This document shows, piece by piece, positions 1 through 7,300 of a stretch of DNA of 16,045 nt; the first letter of the stretch is position 1, and each line of letters starts with the position of its first letter. The translations under genes and the position numbers were made by a program. Source of the stretch: VRUE01 sp035701465 (GTDB lineage Bacteria; Actinomycetota; Thermoleophilia; Solirubrobacterales; 70-9); NCBI GenBank assembly GCA_035701465.1, contig DASSMU010000057.1, positions 1 to 16,045 of the forward strand. The letters run 5' to 3'. Under the pieces are notes generated by a model that saw only the letters and a list, made by a program, of their open reading frames with translations, made no database searches and was not told the DNA's origin.

Positions 1-1
1 G

Positions 2-268
2 TTGCTGGCCGGCGGTGCCGCGCTGGCCGGTGCGGCGAGCGGCCTGGCGATAGGCGCGATTCGCTCGCGTCGTTCGCACAGAGGGCTGGCGCCCAAGCGG
101 GTCAAGATCAGCTCGCAGGACGTCGCCAAAGCCGCGAGGGGAATCGGCGTGGTCAGCCAACACGTCGCCGACCTCACGAGCGAGATGAACGGCCGCCAGC
201 ATGGGAAGAACGGCACGCGCAGGTCGCCGGTCGAGGTGGTTCTCGAGGGGCTGACGACTCGTCGCTAG
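2..268 (+). CDS. Unknown small protein, probably 5'-truncated by the window edge
   Basis: An open frame runs from the left edge to a TAG stop. The visible 88 residues begin with an Ala/Gly-rich hydrophobic stretch (about residues 1-20) that could be a membrane or glycine-zipper segment. A basic patch (RSRRSHR) follows, then a polar probably helical region, and the chain ends with SPVEVVLEGLTTRR. The TTG at position 2 may only be an internal codon, so the true start probably lies outside the window. From memory, small actinobacterial proteins of this layout (Gly/Ala-rich membrane segment, basic linker, short SPxEVVLxGL tail) occur next to stress genes, but I cannot assign a function. It lies just upstream of csbD on the same strand. 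Confidence 0.5.
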   Translation: MLAGGAALAGAASGLAIGAIRSRRSHRGLAPKRVKISSQDVAKAARGIGVVSQHVADLTSEMNGRQHGKNGTRRSPVEVVLEGLTTRR

Positions 269-322
269 CCGGACGCACCCCGAGTAGCCGACGAGTTTGA
301 GCCCTAGCTGCATCCCCGGGCG

Positions 323-347
323 GTTGAGGACCGATCTCTCGGGGTAG
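323..347 (+). promoter_or_regulatory. SigB/SigF-type promoter candidate for the CsbD gene
   Basis: GTTG at 323-326 and GGGTAG at 342-347 are separated by 15 bases. This is close to the Gram-positive SigB/SigF consensus (GTTT, 14-17 bases, GGGTAT). The predicted transcription start near 354 would give a leader of about 30 bases before the ATG at 383. Bacillus subtilis csbD is a known SigB target, and a SigB-like sigma factor is encoded later in this window. Both -35 and -10 deviate by one base, so this is a good but unproven site. Confidence 0.5.
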
Positions 348-382
348 CAGGAAGGCGTAACCAACGAAAGACAGGTTCGACA

Positions 383-571
383 ATGGGAATTCTCGACAAG
401 ATCACGGGCAGGGCGAAGCAGGCGGCGGGCGACCTCACCGACGACGCCTCGCTGCGTCGCCAGGGCCAGCGCGAGGAGCGCAAGGGCGAGAAGAAGGATG
501 AGCTGGATCACGCCCAGAACAGGGCTGACGAGAAGGCAGAGGAGGTCGTCGACCTCGAGCGCAAGACCTGA
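383..571 (+). CDS. csbD: CsbD-family general stress protein
   Basis: This 62-residue highly charged protein opens with MGILDKITGRAKQAAGDLTD, the hallmark N-terminus of the CsbD family (a short amphipathic helical hairpin; Pfam CsbD). Length fits the family's usual 55-70 residues. The Lys/Glu-rich second half (RREERKGEKKDE-type composition) is typical, and no membrane segment is present. The biochemical role of CsbD proteins is not established; they are soluble, abundant stress proteins controlled by SigB in Bacillus. The ATG at 383 is preceded by a weak ACAGG Shine-Dalgarno at 371-375. A SigB-like promoter at 323-347 fits stress induction. The gene stands alone, followed by a hairpin and then the PIG-L gene. 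Confidence 0.9.
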   Translation: MGILDKITGRAKQAAGDLTDDASLRRQGQREERKGEKKDELDHAQNRADEKAEEVVDLERKT

Positions 572-587
572 GCGACGGGGCGCCTCG

Positions 588-618
588 ACCGGAACCCGGG
601 CATGACTTCCCGGCCGGT
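588..618 (+). terminator. GC-rich hairpin after csbD
   Basis: Outer arms ACCGG (588-592) and CCGGT (614-618), and inner arms CCGGG (596-600) and CCCGG (609-613), fold around an 8-base loop with an AAC bulge. It lies 17 bases after the csbD stop. There is no U tract, as is common for actinobacterial terminators, so its function is inferred from position only. Confidence 0.35.
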
Positions 619-653
619 GGACTGAAAGGTTTCGCTGACTAAAGTTGTCCGGC

Positions 654-1475
654 ATGCCCGAGACGCAGACCGTCCTCCACGTCTCGGCCCATCCCGACGA
701 TGAGCTCACCGGGGCACCCGCGGCGCTTTTCGCGCTCCGCGACGCCGGCTTCGCCATCGTCAACCTCGCCTGCGGGCTGGGGCGCGGCGAGCAGCACGCG
801 CGTCGGGAGGCCGAGCTTCGCGAGGCGTGCAGGCGTGCAGGCTTCGAACTCGAGTTGCCTGCTGAGCCGATCGCCCTTTCGAGCTCGGACGACCCGGTCA
901 AGGCCCAACACGAGCTCGTCGAGCTGATCGCGAAGACGGCGACGAGGCTGCGGCCGGCGCTGATCGTCTCGCCCCAGCCGCACGATCGCCATCACGCCCA
1001 CGAGCTAGTCGCGCGAGCCGTCCGCGACGTCATCGCCGATCGCCGCGCGGGCGACTGCTCGCGCTGGTGGATGTGGGGGCTGTGGGGCGAACTGCCCCTG
1101 CCCACGATCGCGGTCGCGTTCGACCAGGCAAGGCTCGACGAGATCACGAGCGCGCTCGAGGCTCACGAGCAGGAGCTGGAGCGAAACGACTACCGCCGGC
1201 TCGTGCGCGGACGGGCGGAGATGAACGCCGTCCGTGGCCCCGAGCTCCTCTTCGGCTTCGGGTCGCCGGGCGACCTGGGGCCTTACGCCGAACTCCTCAC
1301 CGAGGCGGTGCTCGAGGACGGCTGCTGGCTGCTCGGGTCTCTGCGCCGGCTCGATCCCGCCTCGGCCCTGAGCGAACCACCCAGCCAGGTGAAGATCGGC
1401 GACTGGCTTCACCTCGAAACCGTGACCCAGTGCTACGGCCCTCCAGGACGTGCTGCGCGAGGGCGAGGGTTGTGA
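654..1475 (+). CDS. PIG-L family zinc-dependent deacetylase
   Basis: This 273-residue protein has the PIG-L/LmbE N-terminal metal motif AHPDDE at residues 12-17 (H13, D15 and D16 as metal and catalytic residues). The second histidine cluster HDRHHAH is near residues 110-116. Family members (MshB, Mca, LmbE-like) hydrolyse N-acyl groups from GlcNAc-containing substrates such as mycothiol or glycolipid precursors; the substrate here cannot be read from the sequence. Length matches the 220-300 residue family norm, and no signal peptide is visible, so it is probably cytoplasmic. I chose the ATG at 654 over the TTG at 645 because the motif then sits at the usual distance from the N-terminus. No strong Shine-Dalgarno is seen. 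The C-terminal 70 residues are divergent. It stands alone on the plus strand. Confidence 0.9.
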   Translation: MPETQTVLHVSAHPDDELTGAPAALFALRDAGFAIVNLACGLGRGEQHARREAELREACRRAGFELELPAEPIALSSSDDPVKAQHELVELIAKTATRLRPALIVSPQPHDRHHAHELVARAVRDVIADRRAGDCSRWWMWGLWGELPLPTIAVAFDQARLDEITSALEAHEQELERNDYRRLVRGRAEMNAVRGPELLFGFGSPGDLGPYAELLTEAVLEDGCWLLGSLRRLDPASALSEPPSQVKIGDWLHLETVTQCYGPPGRAARGRGL

Positions 1476-1495
1476 CCGATGCCAGCAGGTCCTGA

Positions 1496-2107
1496 GTGCT
1501 CAGTTCTCCGAATCCCACGGCGAAGCGGTCACGGTTCCCCTTCAACCGGGCCGCCGAGGTAACCGGCGAACTCTCCGACAACGCGGGCGATGCGATCAGC
1601 GGCGCGACGATCTGCGTGCAGATGCAGACGATGGACAGCCCCGGCGACCTGGTCCCGGTGGGCACGACGACCACCGACGCAGGTGGCCACTTCTCCTACA
1701 CGGTTCCTCCCGGTCCGAACCGCAAGGTTCTGCTCGGCTACCGCCACGACACCTTCCAGGTGGCGCGATCGGTGAACTACTACGCGCACGCCAAGCCGAC
1801 CCTGCGGATAACGCCGGGCAAAGTCAAAAGCGGAGGTCGGATTCGGCTCTCGGGAACGGTGCCGGGACCGCAGGCAGCGGGCCGCGTCGTCGTCCTACAG
1901 GCAAGCGCCCTTCACTCGAAGCGCTGGTTCACCTTCCACCGCGCAACCACAAACGACCAGGGCGTCTTCCACAGCCGCTACCGCTTCGACGCGACTACAC
2001 GGACGACGACCTACCGGATTCGAGCGGTAATTCCAAGGCAGAGCGGATATCCGTGGGAGGTCGGCCACAGCAAGCCGGCGCTGGTCGAGGTACGCGTCGG
2101 GCGATAG
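1496..2107 (+). CDS. 5'-truncated secreted Ig-like (carboxypeptidase-regulatory-like) protein remnant
   Basis: The 203-residue product has two beta-sandwich-like units. Residues about 20-90 (AEVTGEL, AISGATICV, TTTDAGGHFSYTVP) resemble a carboxypeptidase-regulatory-like or SdrD-type domain. Residues about 97-200 (LRITPGKVKSGGRIRLSGTV to ALVEVRVGR) form a second Ig-like unit. From memory, both units match the C-terminal part of much longer exported actinobacterial proteins that begin with a signal peptide. Here there is no signal peptide or upstream domain: an in-frame TGA at 1493-1495 immediately precedes the GTG start. The gene begins 20 bases after the PIG-L stop, so its 5' part seems deleted. 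It could still be expressed from GTG (weak AGG at 1485-1489) but would not be exported. It is convergent with the next gene. Confidence 0.65.
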   Translation: MLSSPNPTAKRSRFPFNRAAEVTGELSDNAGDAISGATICVQMQTMDSPGDLVPVGTTTTDAGGHFSYTVPPGPNRKVLLGYRHDTFQVARSVNYYAHAKPTLRITPGKVKSGGRIRLSGTVPGPQAAGRVVVLQASALHSKRWFTFHRATTNDQGVFHSRYRFDATTRTTTYRIRAVIPRQSGYPWEVGHSKPALVEVRVGR

Positions 2108-2138
2108 TCACCACGCCAACTCGTCGGGTCGTGGCGCC

Positions 2139-2743
2139 TTACCCGAGGCAGAGCGCCACGATCTCGGCAGTCGCACTGCCGCCCGAGTTGCTGGTGATGC
2201 GGCCCGACACCCCGTTGGCTGTCCCGTTATTGGTGAAGGGCAACGCTTGCAGAAAAGCCACTTCGCGGTTGCCGGGATTGGTGAAGGCGAAGCCGGCGCT
2301 AAGTAGGCGTTCCCCGGTGCCGCAGACAGCGGTTTCGGTGTTGGAGGCAGTCCAGGTCCCGTTTTCGGCCACAGCGTCGAGGTCTGCAATCGGCATGGCG
2401 TGGACCGTCTCGGTCCCTAGTGCGCCTCCGTAGACGGAGCCGGGGGCGATGGCTCTGGCGGTGACCGAGTCCTCCCCGAGGGCATTACCGGTCACCGCGT
2501 CCTTGGCCAAGGCGCTCATCGTAACGGCCCCCTTGGCCAGCGCCTTGGAGTGGACGGCCCCTTGGCCAGCGCCTTGGCGGTGACGGCACCTGGAGCGATG
2601 TCGCCCTTGCGAACGAGGGTGTTGCTGGAGGTGGCGCTGGCGCTGCTGGAGAGGGAGACGATCAAGGCAACAAGGCCCAGCACTGCCCCGATTGATCCCA
2701 GTACGGTCCCCAAGCTAGGGTGCCTCAACTCAACCTTGCCCAT
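2139..2743 (-). pseudogene. Decapeptide-repeat surface protein with a one-base frameshift
   Basis: Two minus-strand frames, 2743-2516 and 2519-2139, make one protein if a single base is restored near 2558-2561. The 5' part starts MGKVELRHPS and has one membrane segment (about residues 11-37, rich in L, V, I and A). Seven ten-residue units follow (patterns such as TAKALAKGAV, HSKALAKGAV, TMSALAKDAV, TARAIAPGSV). The rest is a C-terminal globular domain with paired cysteines (AVCGTGERLLSAGF and VALCLG). From memory, membrane segment, short repeats and terminal Cys-containing domain is a layout common in Thermoleophilia surface proteins of unknown function. The ATG at 2743 has a strong Shine-Dalgarno (GAGGAGG, 5-base spacing). 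The break could be a real mutation, a reversible slippage switch or an assembly error. As written, translation from the first start gives only 75 residues. Confidence 0.75.
2403..2611 (-). repeat. Seven tandem 30-bp/10-residue repeats
   Basis: Seven consecutive ten-residue units of form xxxALAxGAV are seen, from RKGDIAPGAV at 2611 down to YGGALGTETV ending at 2403. Two central units are almost identical in DNA (GGCGCTGGCCAAGGGG core). The frameshift occurs at the end of one of these cores, where the C run on the plus strand is 4 long (2558-2561) rather than 5 as in the neighbouring copy (2528-2532). Confidence 0.8.
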
Positions 2744-2748
2744 GTCTG

Positions 2749-2795
2749 CCTCCTCAATCTCCTATCGAGCCGGCCGACTCGATATACCGATTTTA
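2749..2795 (-). promoter_or_regulatory. 5' region of the repeat-protein gene: RBS, palindrome, possible -10
   Basis: Reading on the minus strand toward the ATG at 2743: a TAAAAT -10-like hexamer (2795-2790); a near-perfect 16-bp palindrome CGAGCCGGCCGACTCG (2766-2781) at or just after the expected transcription start; then a strong GAGGAGG Shine-Dalgarno (2755-2749). No convincing -35 was found. The palindrome could be an operator or a short 5' hairpin. Confidence 0.4.
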
Positions 2796-3089
2796 GAAGT
2801 CCGGCGAGCAAAAACCTCAGCTAGTTGTCGTGCAAACGTCCGTTCAATCGAGATCGGCGAGGCTTCCGCAAATGCCTTCCTAGCTTACCTCGACTCCCAG
2901 CTACCGCCGGGGCGGGGCGCCAATGACGGCATTGACATGAACCTGGATCAAGCAGAAACGTCAAGCGGAACGGAACCGAAACCCGAATCTTGGTGTCTAA
3001 GTCACCAACTGGAGCATGCACTGTAGCTACGCGATAGCGACCATAGTTCTTTCGCTCACTCACCTGGTTTCCGGGATGGGGGCGAGCGC
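2796..3089. other. Intergenic stretch without a convincing gene
   Basis: About 290 bases of lower GC than the flanks. Open frames on both strands here (for example 2821-3093 on the minus strand) have no recognisable domain, no Shine-Dalgarno and erratic composition. I see no RNA gene or clear repeat. It separates two minus-strand genes and probably holds the promoter of the repeat-protein gene. Confidence 0.4.
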
Positions 3090-3299
3090 TCAACAGCTCG
3101 GCGGTCGATGCCGATTATGTAGTTCTCCGGCCTGCTTTCGAGCTTCCCACGTAGCTATTCGCTGCTGGCACGTCTCCCGTCGCGCAACCGAGGGTGGCTG
3201 ACGCTGTGTTTCCGGACTGACAATACGCTGAGCGAGAAGTCGCCAGGCCAAGAGCACTAGCAAGCTGAGAGCAACAACGATGAGCACCCTTCGTCTCAT
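3090..3299 (-). CDS. Possible small single-pass membrane protein
   Basis: The 69-residue frame starts MRRRVLIVVALSLLVLLAWR: three arginines and a 16-18 residue hydrophobic stretch, a textbook signal anchor. A basic Gln/Arg-rich tail with two cysteines follows. No family was recognised and no Shine-Dalgarno is visible before the ATG at 3299. The N-terminal pattern is unlikely by chance but not impossible in a frame this short, so confidence is modest. If real, it would be a membrane-anchored peptide with its tail outside the cytoplasm. Confidence 0.4.
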   Translation of the reverse strand: MRRRVLIVVALSLLVLLAWRLLAQRIVSPETQRQPPSVARRETCQQRIATWEARKQAGELHNRHRPPSC

Positions 3300-3804
3300 A
3301 GAGGGGGCCTATGGCTTTCCCGTTGAGTCTTTTCAGTCATAAAAATCTATTCGCCGTGCCTACAACGATGCGGTCGCTTGGGTCGTGCCACGGTCGCGTC
3401 CTGTCCAGAATGGCTCAAAGCTCATGAGCATTCTGCCAAAGGGCACTCACTGAAGCGGGCCGGAACCTTTGAAGCGGGCGTGGAACAGGCTTGCGCTAAA
3501 ACGCCTCCCCGTGAGGTGTACGCCAGAGCGCCCGGGCAAATCCGCCGTTAGGTTGCCACTCCAGTCACTCGTGTGACGGCCCATGCGCCGGAAGTAACCC
3601 CGACCCGAGAAAGGGCCGGGGGCCGAGGATGCCGCTTCGGAGCTCCCAATCGTACTCGAAGGCAGTTCGGGGTTCGCCGTTTCGGAGCGCCATCCGACCG
3701 GGATTCCGAGCAAGGGCGTAAAGCTCATGGCAAGGTGACCCGATCCGTTCATCCAGAAAAGAAGATCCGCAATGTCGTAGCGCAGACTCTTGTGCGCAAT
3801 CAGA
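3300..3804. other. Gene-poor stretch, about 500 bases
   Basis: No convincing gene. Overlapping frames at 3447-3851 (minus) and 3573-3824 (plus) have no recognisable motif, no ribosome site and Ser/Arg/Pro-rich products typical of unselected GC-rich DNA. A perfect 10-bp direct repeat TGAAGCGGGC occurs at 3451-3460 and 3470-3479. The stretch may hold a decayed gene, but I cannot identify a parent. Confidence 0.4.
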
Positions 3805-4365
3805 TCAGTCGCACGGGTGACTAAAGCTAGTAAAGATCCGGTGATCCCCATGATTCAATACCACAAAGCGCTTCAAACAAAATCGCCCGTGAATGACTCG
3901 CACTCCATATTGCATCGCGGCCGGAATATGAGACTGCCTCGACTTTGCTGTCCCGACTGCTTTAAGTGTAAGGGTCTCGTCCTGTCTCCCAACAAGATGC
4001 AAATACAACTTGGCCACGGATGACCTCGCTAGGACCGCAAATATTGTGACCTCTTTTTTACCATGCCCGTTAGAAATAACCGGCAACACAACTGGACCTG
4101 GACGCTCGCAGAGAACGAAACCTTCTGTGCCAAGGCTCAGATCAACACATGGCCGTCGATTGTGTCGATAGACCAACGCGTCCCAATGCTGGCCCCCGAC
4201 AATTCCATGCCCAATCATGGCAAACGGGTCCGAAAACTCTGGTTCCACGACAGTTCGAGCGCTCGCACGAGCTTGAGCAAACATCAGCATCATGGTCGAG
4301 GCAACCAGAGCCAGGGCCACGCGTCTTGGTCGCCATCCTTGGGTTGGCTGCGCTACAACTTCCAT
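3805..4365 (-). CDS. Secreted protein of unknown function
   Basis: The 186-residue product has an N-terminal signal peptide: basic WRPRR at 11-15, hydrophobic core VALALVASTMMLMFA at 16-30, probable cleavage after ARASA at about residue 36. The mature part is a small beta-rich domain with short motifs such as WDALVYRHNRRPCVDL, then VTIFAVLARSSVAKLYL and ETLTLKAV. This resembles actinobacterial exported proteins of unknown function that I recall with a WxxxVYR...CL pattern. Four cysteines in the mature part could form disulfides. It starts 27 bases after the stop of the giant NHL gene on the same strand, so the two are probably co-transcribed. No Shine-Dalgarno precedes the ATG at 4365, which fits translation by reinitiation or coupling. 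Its GC content is below that of the core genes. Confidence 0.7.
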   Translation of the reverse strand: MEVVAQPTQGWRPRRVALALVASTMMLMFAQARASARTVVEPEFSDPFAMIGHGIVGGQHWDALVYRHNRRPCVDLSLGTEGFVLCERPGPVVLPVISNGHGKKEVTIFAVLARSSVAKLYLHLVGRQDETLTLKAVGTAKSRQSHIPAAMQYGVRVIHGRFCLKRFVVLNHGDHRIFTSFSHPCD

Positions 4366-4392
4366 GCAAGCATTATGTCATAGCGGCTTTTC

Positions 4393-7300
4393 TCAGTTTA
4401 TGAACACTTCACATTTACTGTTTTGATGCGGGCCAGCATACCCATCTCCATAGTTATGAAATGTCATGGCATGGTACTCGGACGAGACACTGTCGTTGGC
4501 ATGGAAAACCTTTTGAGCACAGAAGTAGTGGCCGTGTCCATAATGGGCATGGTTCCCAATCCATTCGCAAGTATTTTGGTCAATGGACCAAGGCCAGGTT
4601 GAAGAATTGTTCTGGCAGTGGTGATAGCTATAGACGCTGTCATGCCATCCCTGGCCGCCAACGACATTTTCCTTACCGTTAAAAAGAAATGCCTCTTCAA
4701 GATGCGCCTCCCAGAACCCTATGGGGCAGTAATGCGTCTGACACTTTCGCATTGCCGCTTCCGCAACCTTAGTCTTCCTTTTTGCGGTGGAAATACTCGC
4801 TTCCGGTTCGTCAGGATCTGGAACGGGGACAACTTTGGGTGTTGATTGTTCCACTTCTATTGTTTCTTCTGGTTCTCCAGGTTCTTCAGGCCTTTCGATG
4901 ATTGCGGTCTGATACCCGGTTTGAAGAACGGGTCCCCCAACAACCGGATAGACAAACGGCAGCTGACCTTTTTCTCCTCGATGTTTGATAGTAAGCGTAA
5001 TAACGTCTGGTTGTTCAGCGGCTAGGGTTGTGGGCACTTCACGACCCACCGCATCGTGGACTAGTTCTGCGCTGATTAGCATGGCCTCGGTGCCGTCTTT
5101 GTAAAAAACTCCAACGTGCTGTTCATCAACCTGTTTGAGCAACTGGCTCGGTCCTAGTTCTACCTGCCATGAATAGTCTTCAGGTGCCGAGGAGTCCCTG
5201 ATGCTCTCGAACGTCATGATTCCATCGAAGATTGGACGGACCACCGTATCTACCGCGGAGTCCGTGTTTGCCGAGACACCAGCCGCTTCCGCCGTAACTT
5301 CCATGGACGTAGACGTCCCAACTTCGATTGGTTCAACGTGGACCTCCCCTTCGAGACCTTCCATCGTGAAGCCGTCACCTGGGTTCGTCGTCATGCTCGA
5401 TGGAACCGGCGCGCCCGTGCTAACAAGTTCTTCGCCGTTTTGTTTGAACCCGGGGTTGTTTCCGTCAGCGCGCTCTTCGGCGTCTATTACTTCGACTGTG
5501 GGCGCGACAATGGTTGAGCCCGCTGTGTCGTCAACTGCTTCCAGCGTATCGATGGCTTCAGCTGTGGAAACTTGACCTGCAGGATCGACGTTGATCGTCC
5601 AGTGTTTCGTAGTCGTGTTCCCAGCACCATCTGTCGCGATGACTTCGGCCAAGTGTGCCCCGCCTGCATAGTTGGCCATGTTGGGCGATTTCGTGATCGA
5701 CTCGGTGCAACCGCCTTCGACGCATCCTTGACTTTCTGACGCGATCGTGCTGCCGTCGATCTTGACAACGAGTGAAGTCACGCCCCCTCCCTGGTCGCTC
5801 GCCGATGCGGTCAGGCCATAGCTTTTCTGTTCCACCCAGCCTTCCGGAGCACTGGCAAGGGCCCCGCTGAGTTCAACAGTGGGTTTGGTCGTATCGGGCT
5901 GCACTTCGACGCTCAGGGTTTTGGTCGTACTGCGCCCAAGCCCATCCGTAGCTTTGACCTGCACGGAGTGTTTGCCCATATAGCTCGGGGATTCGAGCGT
6001 CCATTCGTCGGTCATCGGGCATGTTTCGGTCGTGCAGGTGGCGCCTCCCGATTCGACCTGTTTACCGTCGACCGTAACTTCGGTTTTGATTTCAGAGGTC
6101 GAACCCGAATGATCCCACCTCTGCACCCGGTTGTTTTTAGGATCGGAGACCCAGATGTTGCCCTTGGAGTCGGTGGCGATGCCCATCGGCCAGGCGAAGC
6201 TGAACTGGCCCGAGCCCGAGCCTTTAGTGCCGAACTGGGCGACGTATTCGCCGTTGTGGTTGAACTCCTGGACCCGGTTGGTTAGTTCGTCGGCTACCCA
6301 GACATCACCGCGGCTGTCGATGTCGATCACGTCGGGGTGCTTGAATTTGCCGCTGGTGGTGCCTTCGGAGCCGAACTGCAAGACGAGGTTGCCTGCGGGA
6401 TCGTACTCGCTGACGCGGTCGCTGTACCAGTCGACGGTCCAGATGTTGCCACCGGAGCCAAGCGCGATCCCGGTCGGTTCTTGCAGCTGGCCTTCGCCGG
6501 TCCCGGGGGTGCCGATGGTCTTGAGGAGTTCGCCCGCTTCGTTGAACTCTTCCAAGTGGGATTTATAGGTGTTGGCAACCCAGATGTGGCCTTTGTTGTC
6601 GACGGCGAGGGCTTCTCCCGTCATTCCTTGGTCGATCGTGGAGAGGTATTCCCCGCTTTCGCTGAACTCCTCGACCCGGTTGTGACCAGCATCGGCAACC
6701 CAGAGGTGCCCATTGGCATCGATCGCGACGTCGCGCGGGTAGGCGAGCTGCCCGTTGGCGCTGCCGAAGGAGCCGAAGCCGCTCAGGTATTCGCCTTTTT
6801 CGTTGAACTTCTCGAGGCGGCTGTTGAACTCATCGACCACCCAGATGTTGTCGTTGGCGTCTACCGCGATCCCCGCGGGATGGTTGAACTGGCCTTGGCC
6901 AGAGCCGGCGGAGCCGAGGGAGCTCAGCGCGGTCGGCACATAGGCCGGGACCTGCCATCTCTGCAGGCGGTTGTTGCCCCAGTCGGAGACCCAGATGCCG
7001 CCTTTGGTGTCGGTGGCGATGCCTGCCGGGAGCAAGAACTGGCCGGCTCCTGAGCCTTCGGAGCCGAACTGGGCGACGTATTCGCCGTCTTGGTCAAGCT
7101 CCTGGACGCGGTCGTTGCCTTCGTCGCCTACCCAAACGTTGCCCTGGACGTCGACCTCGACGGCGTCGGGGTTGACGAACTGGCGCCGGCCCGAGCCTTC
7201 GGAGCCGAACTGGGCGATGAATTCGCCTGCTTTGTTGAACTCGACGACGCGGTTGTTTCCGCCGTCTGCCACCCAGATTTCGCCGTCGAGGCCGATGTCG

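Noticed and set aside
639..1412. Minus-strand frames opposite the PIG-L gene
   Set aside because: They are shadows of a gene with clear catalytic motifs on the plus strand; composition is typical of antisense GC-rich frames.
1450..2433. Long plus-strand frame of 327 residues
   Set aside because: It runs out of phase through the Ig-like remnant and antisense to the repeat-protein gene. Its product is Arg/Pro/Gly-rich without any domain.
3447..3851. Minus-strand 134-residue frame as a gene
   Set aside because: No recognisable motif, no ribosome site, and it overlaps the end of the better supported secreted-protein gene.
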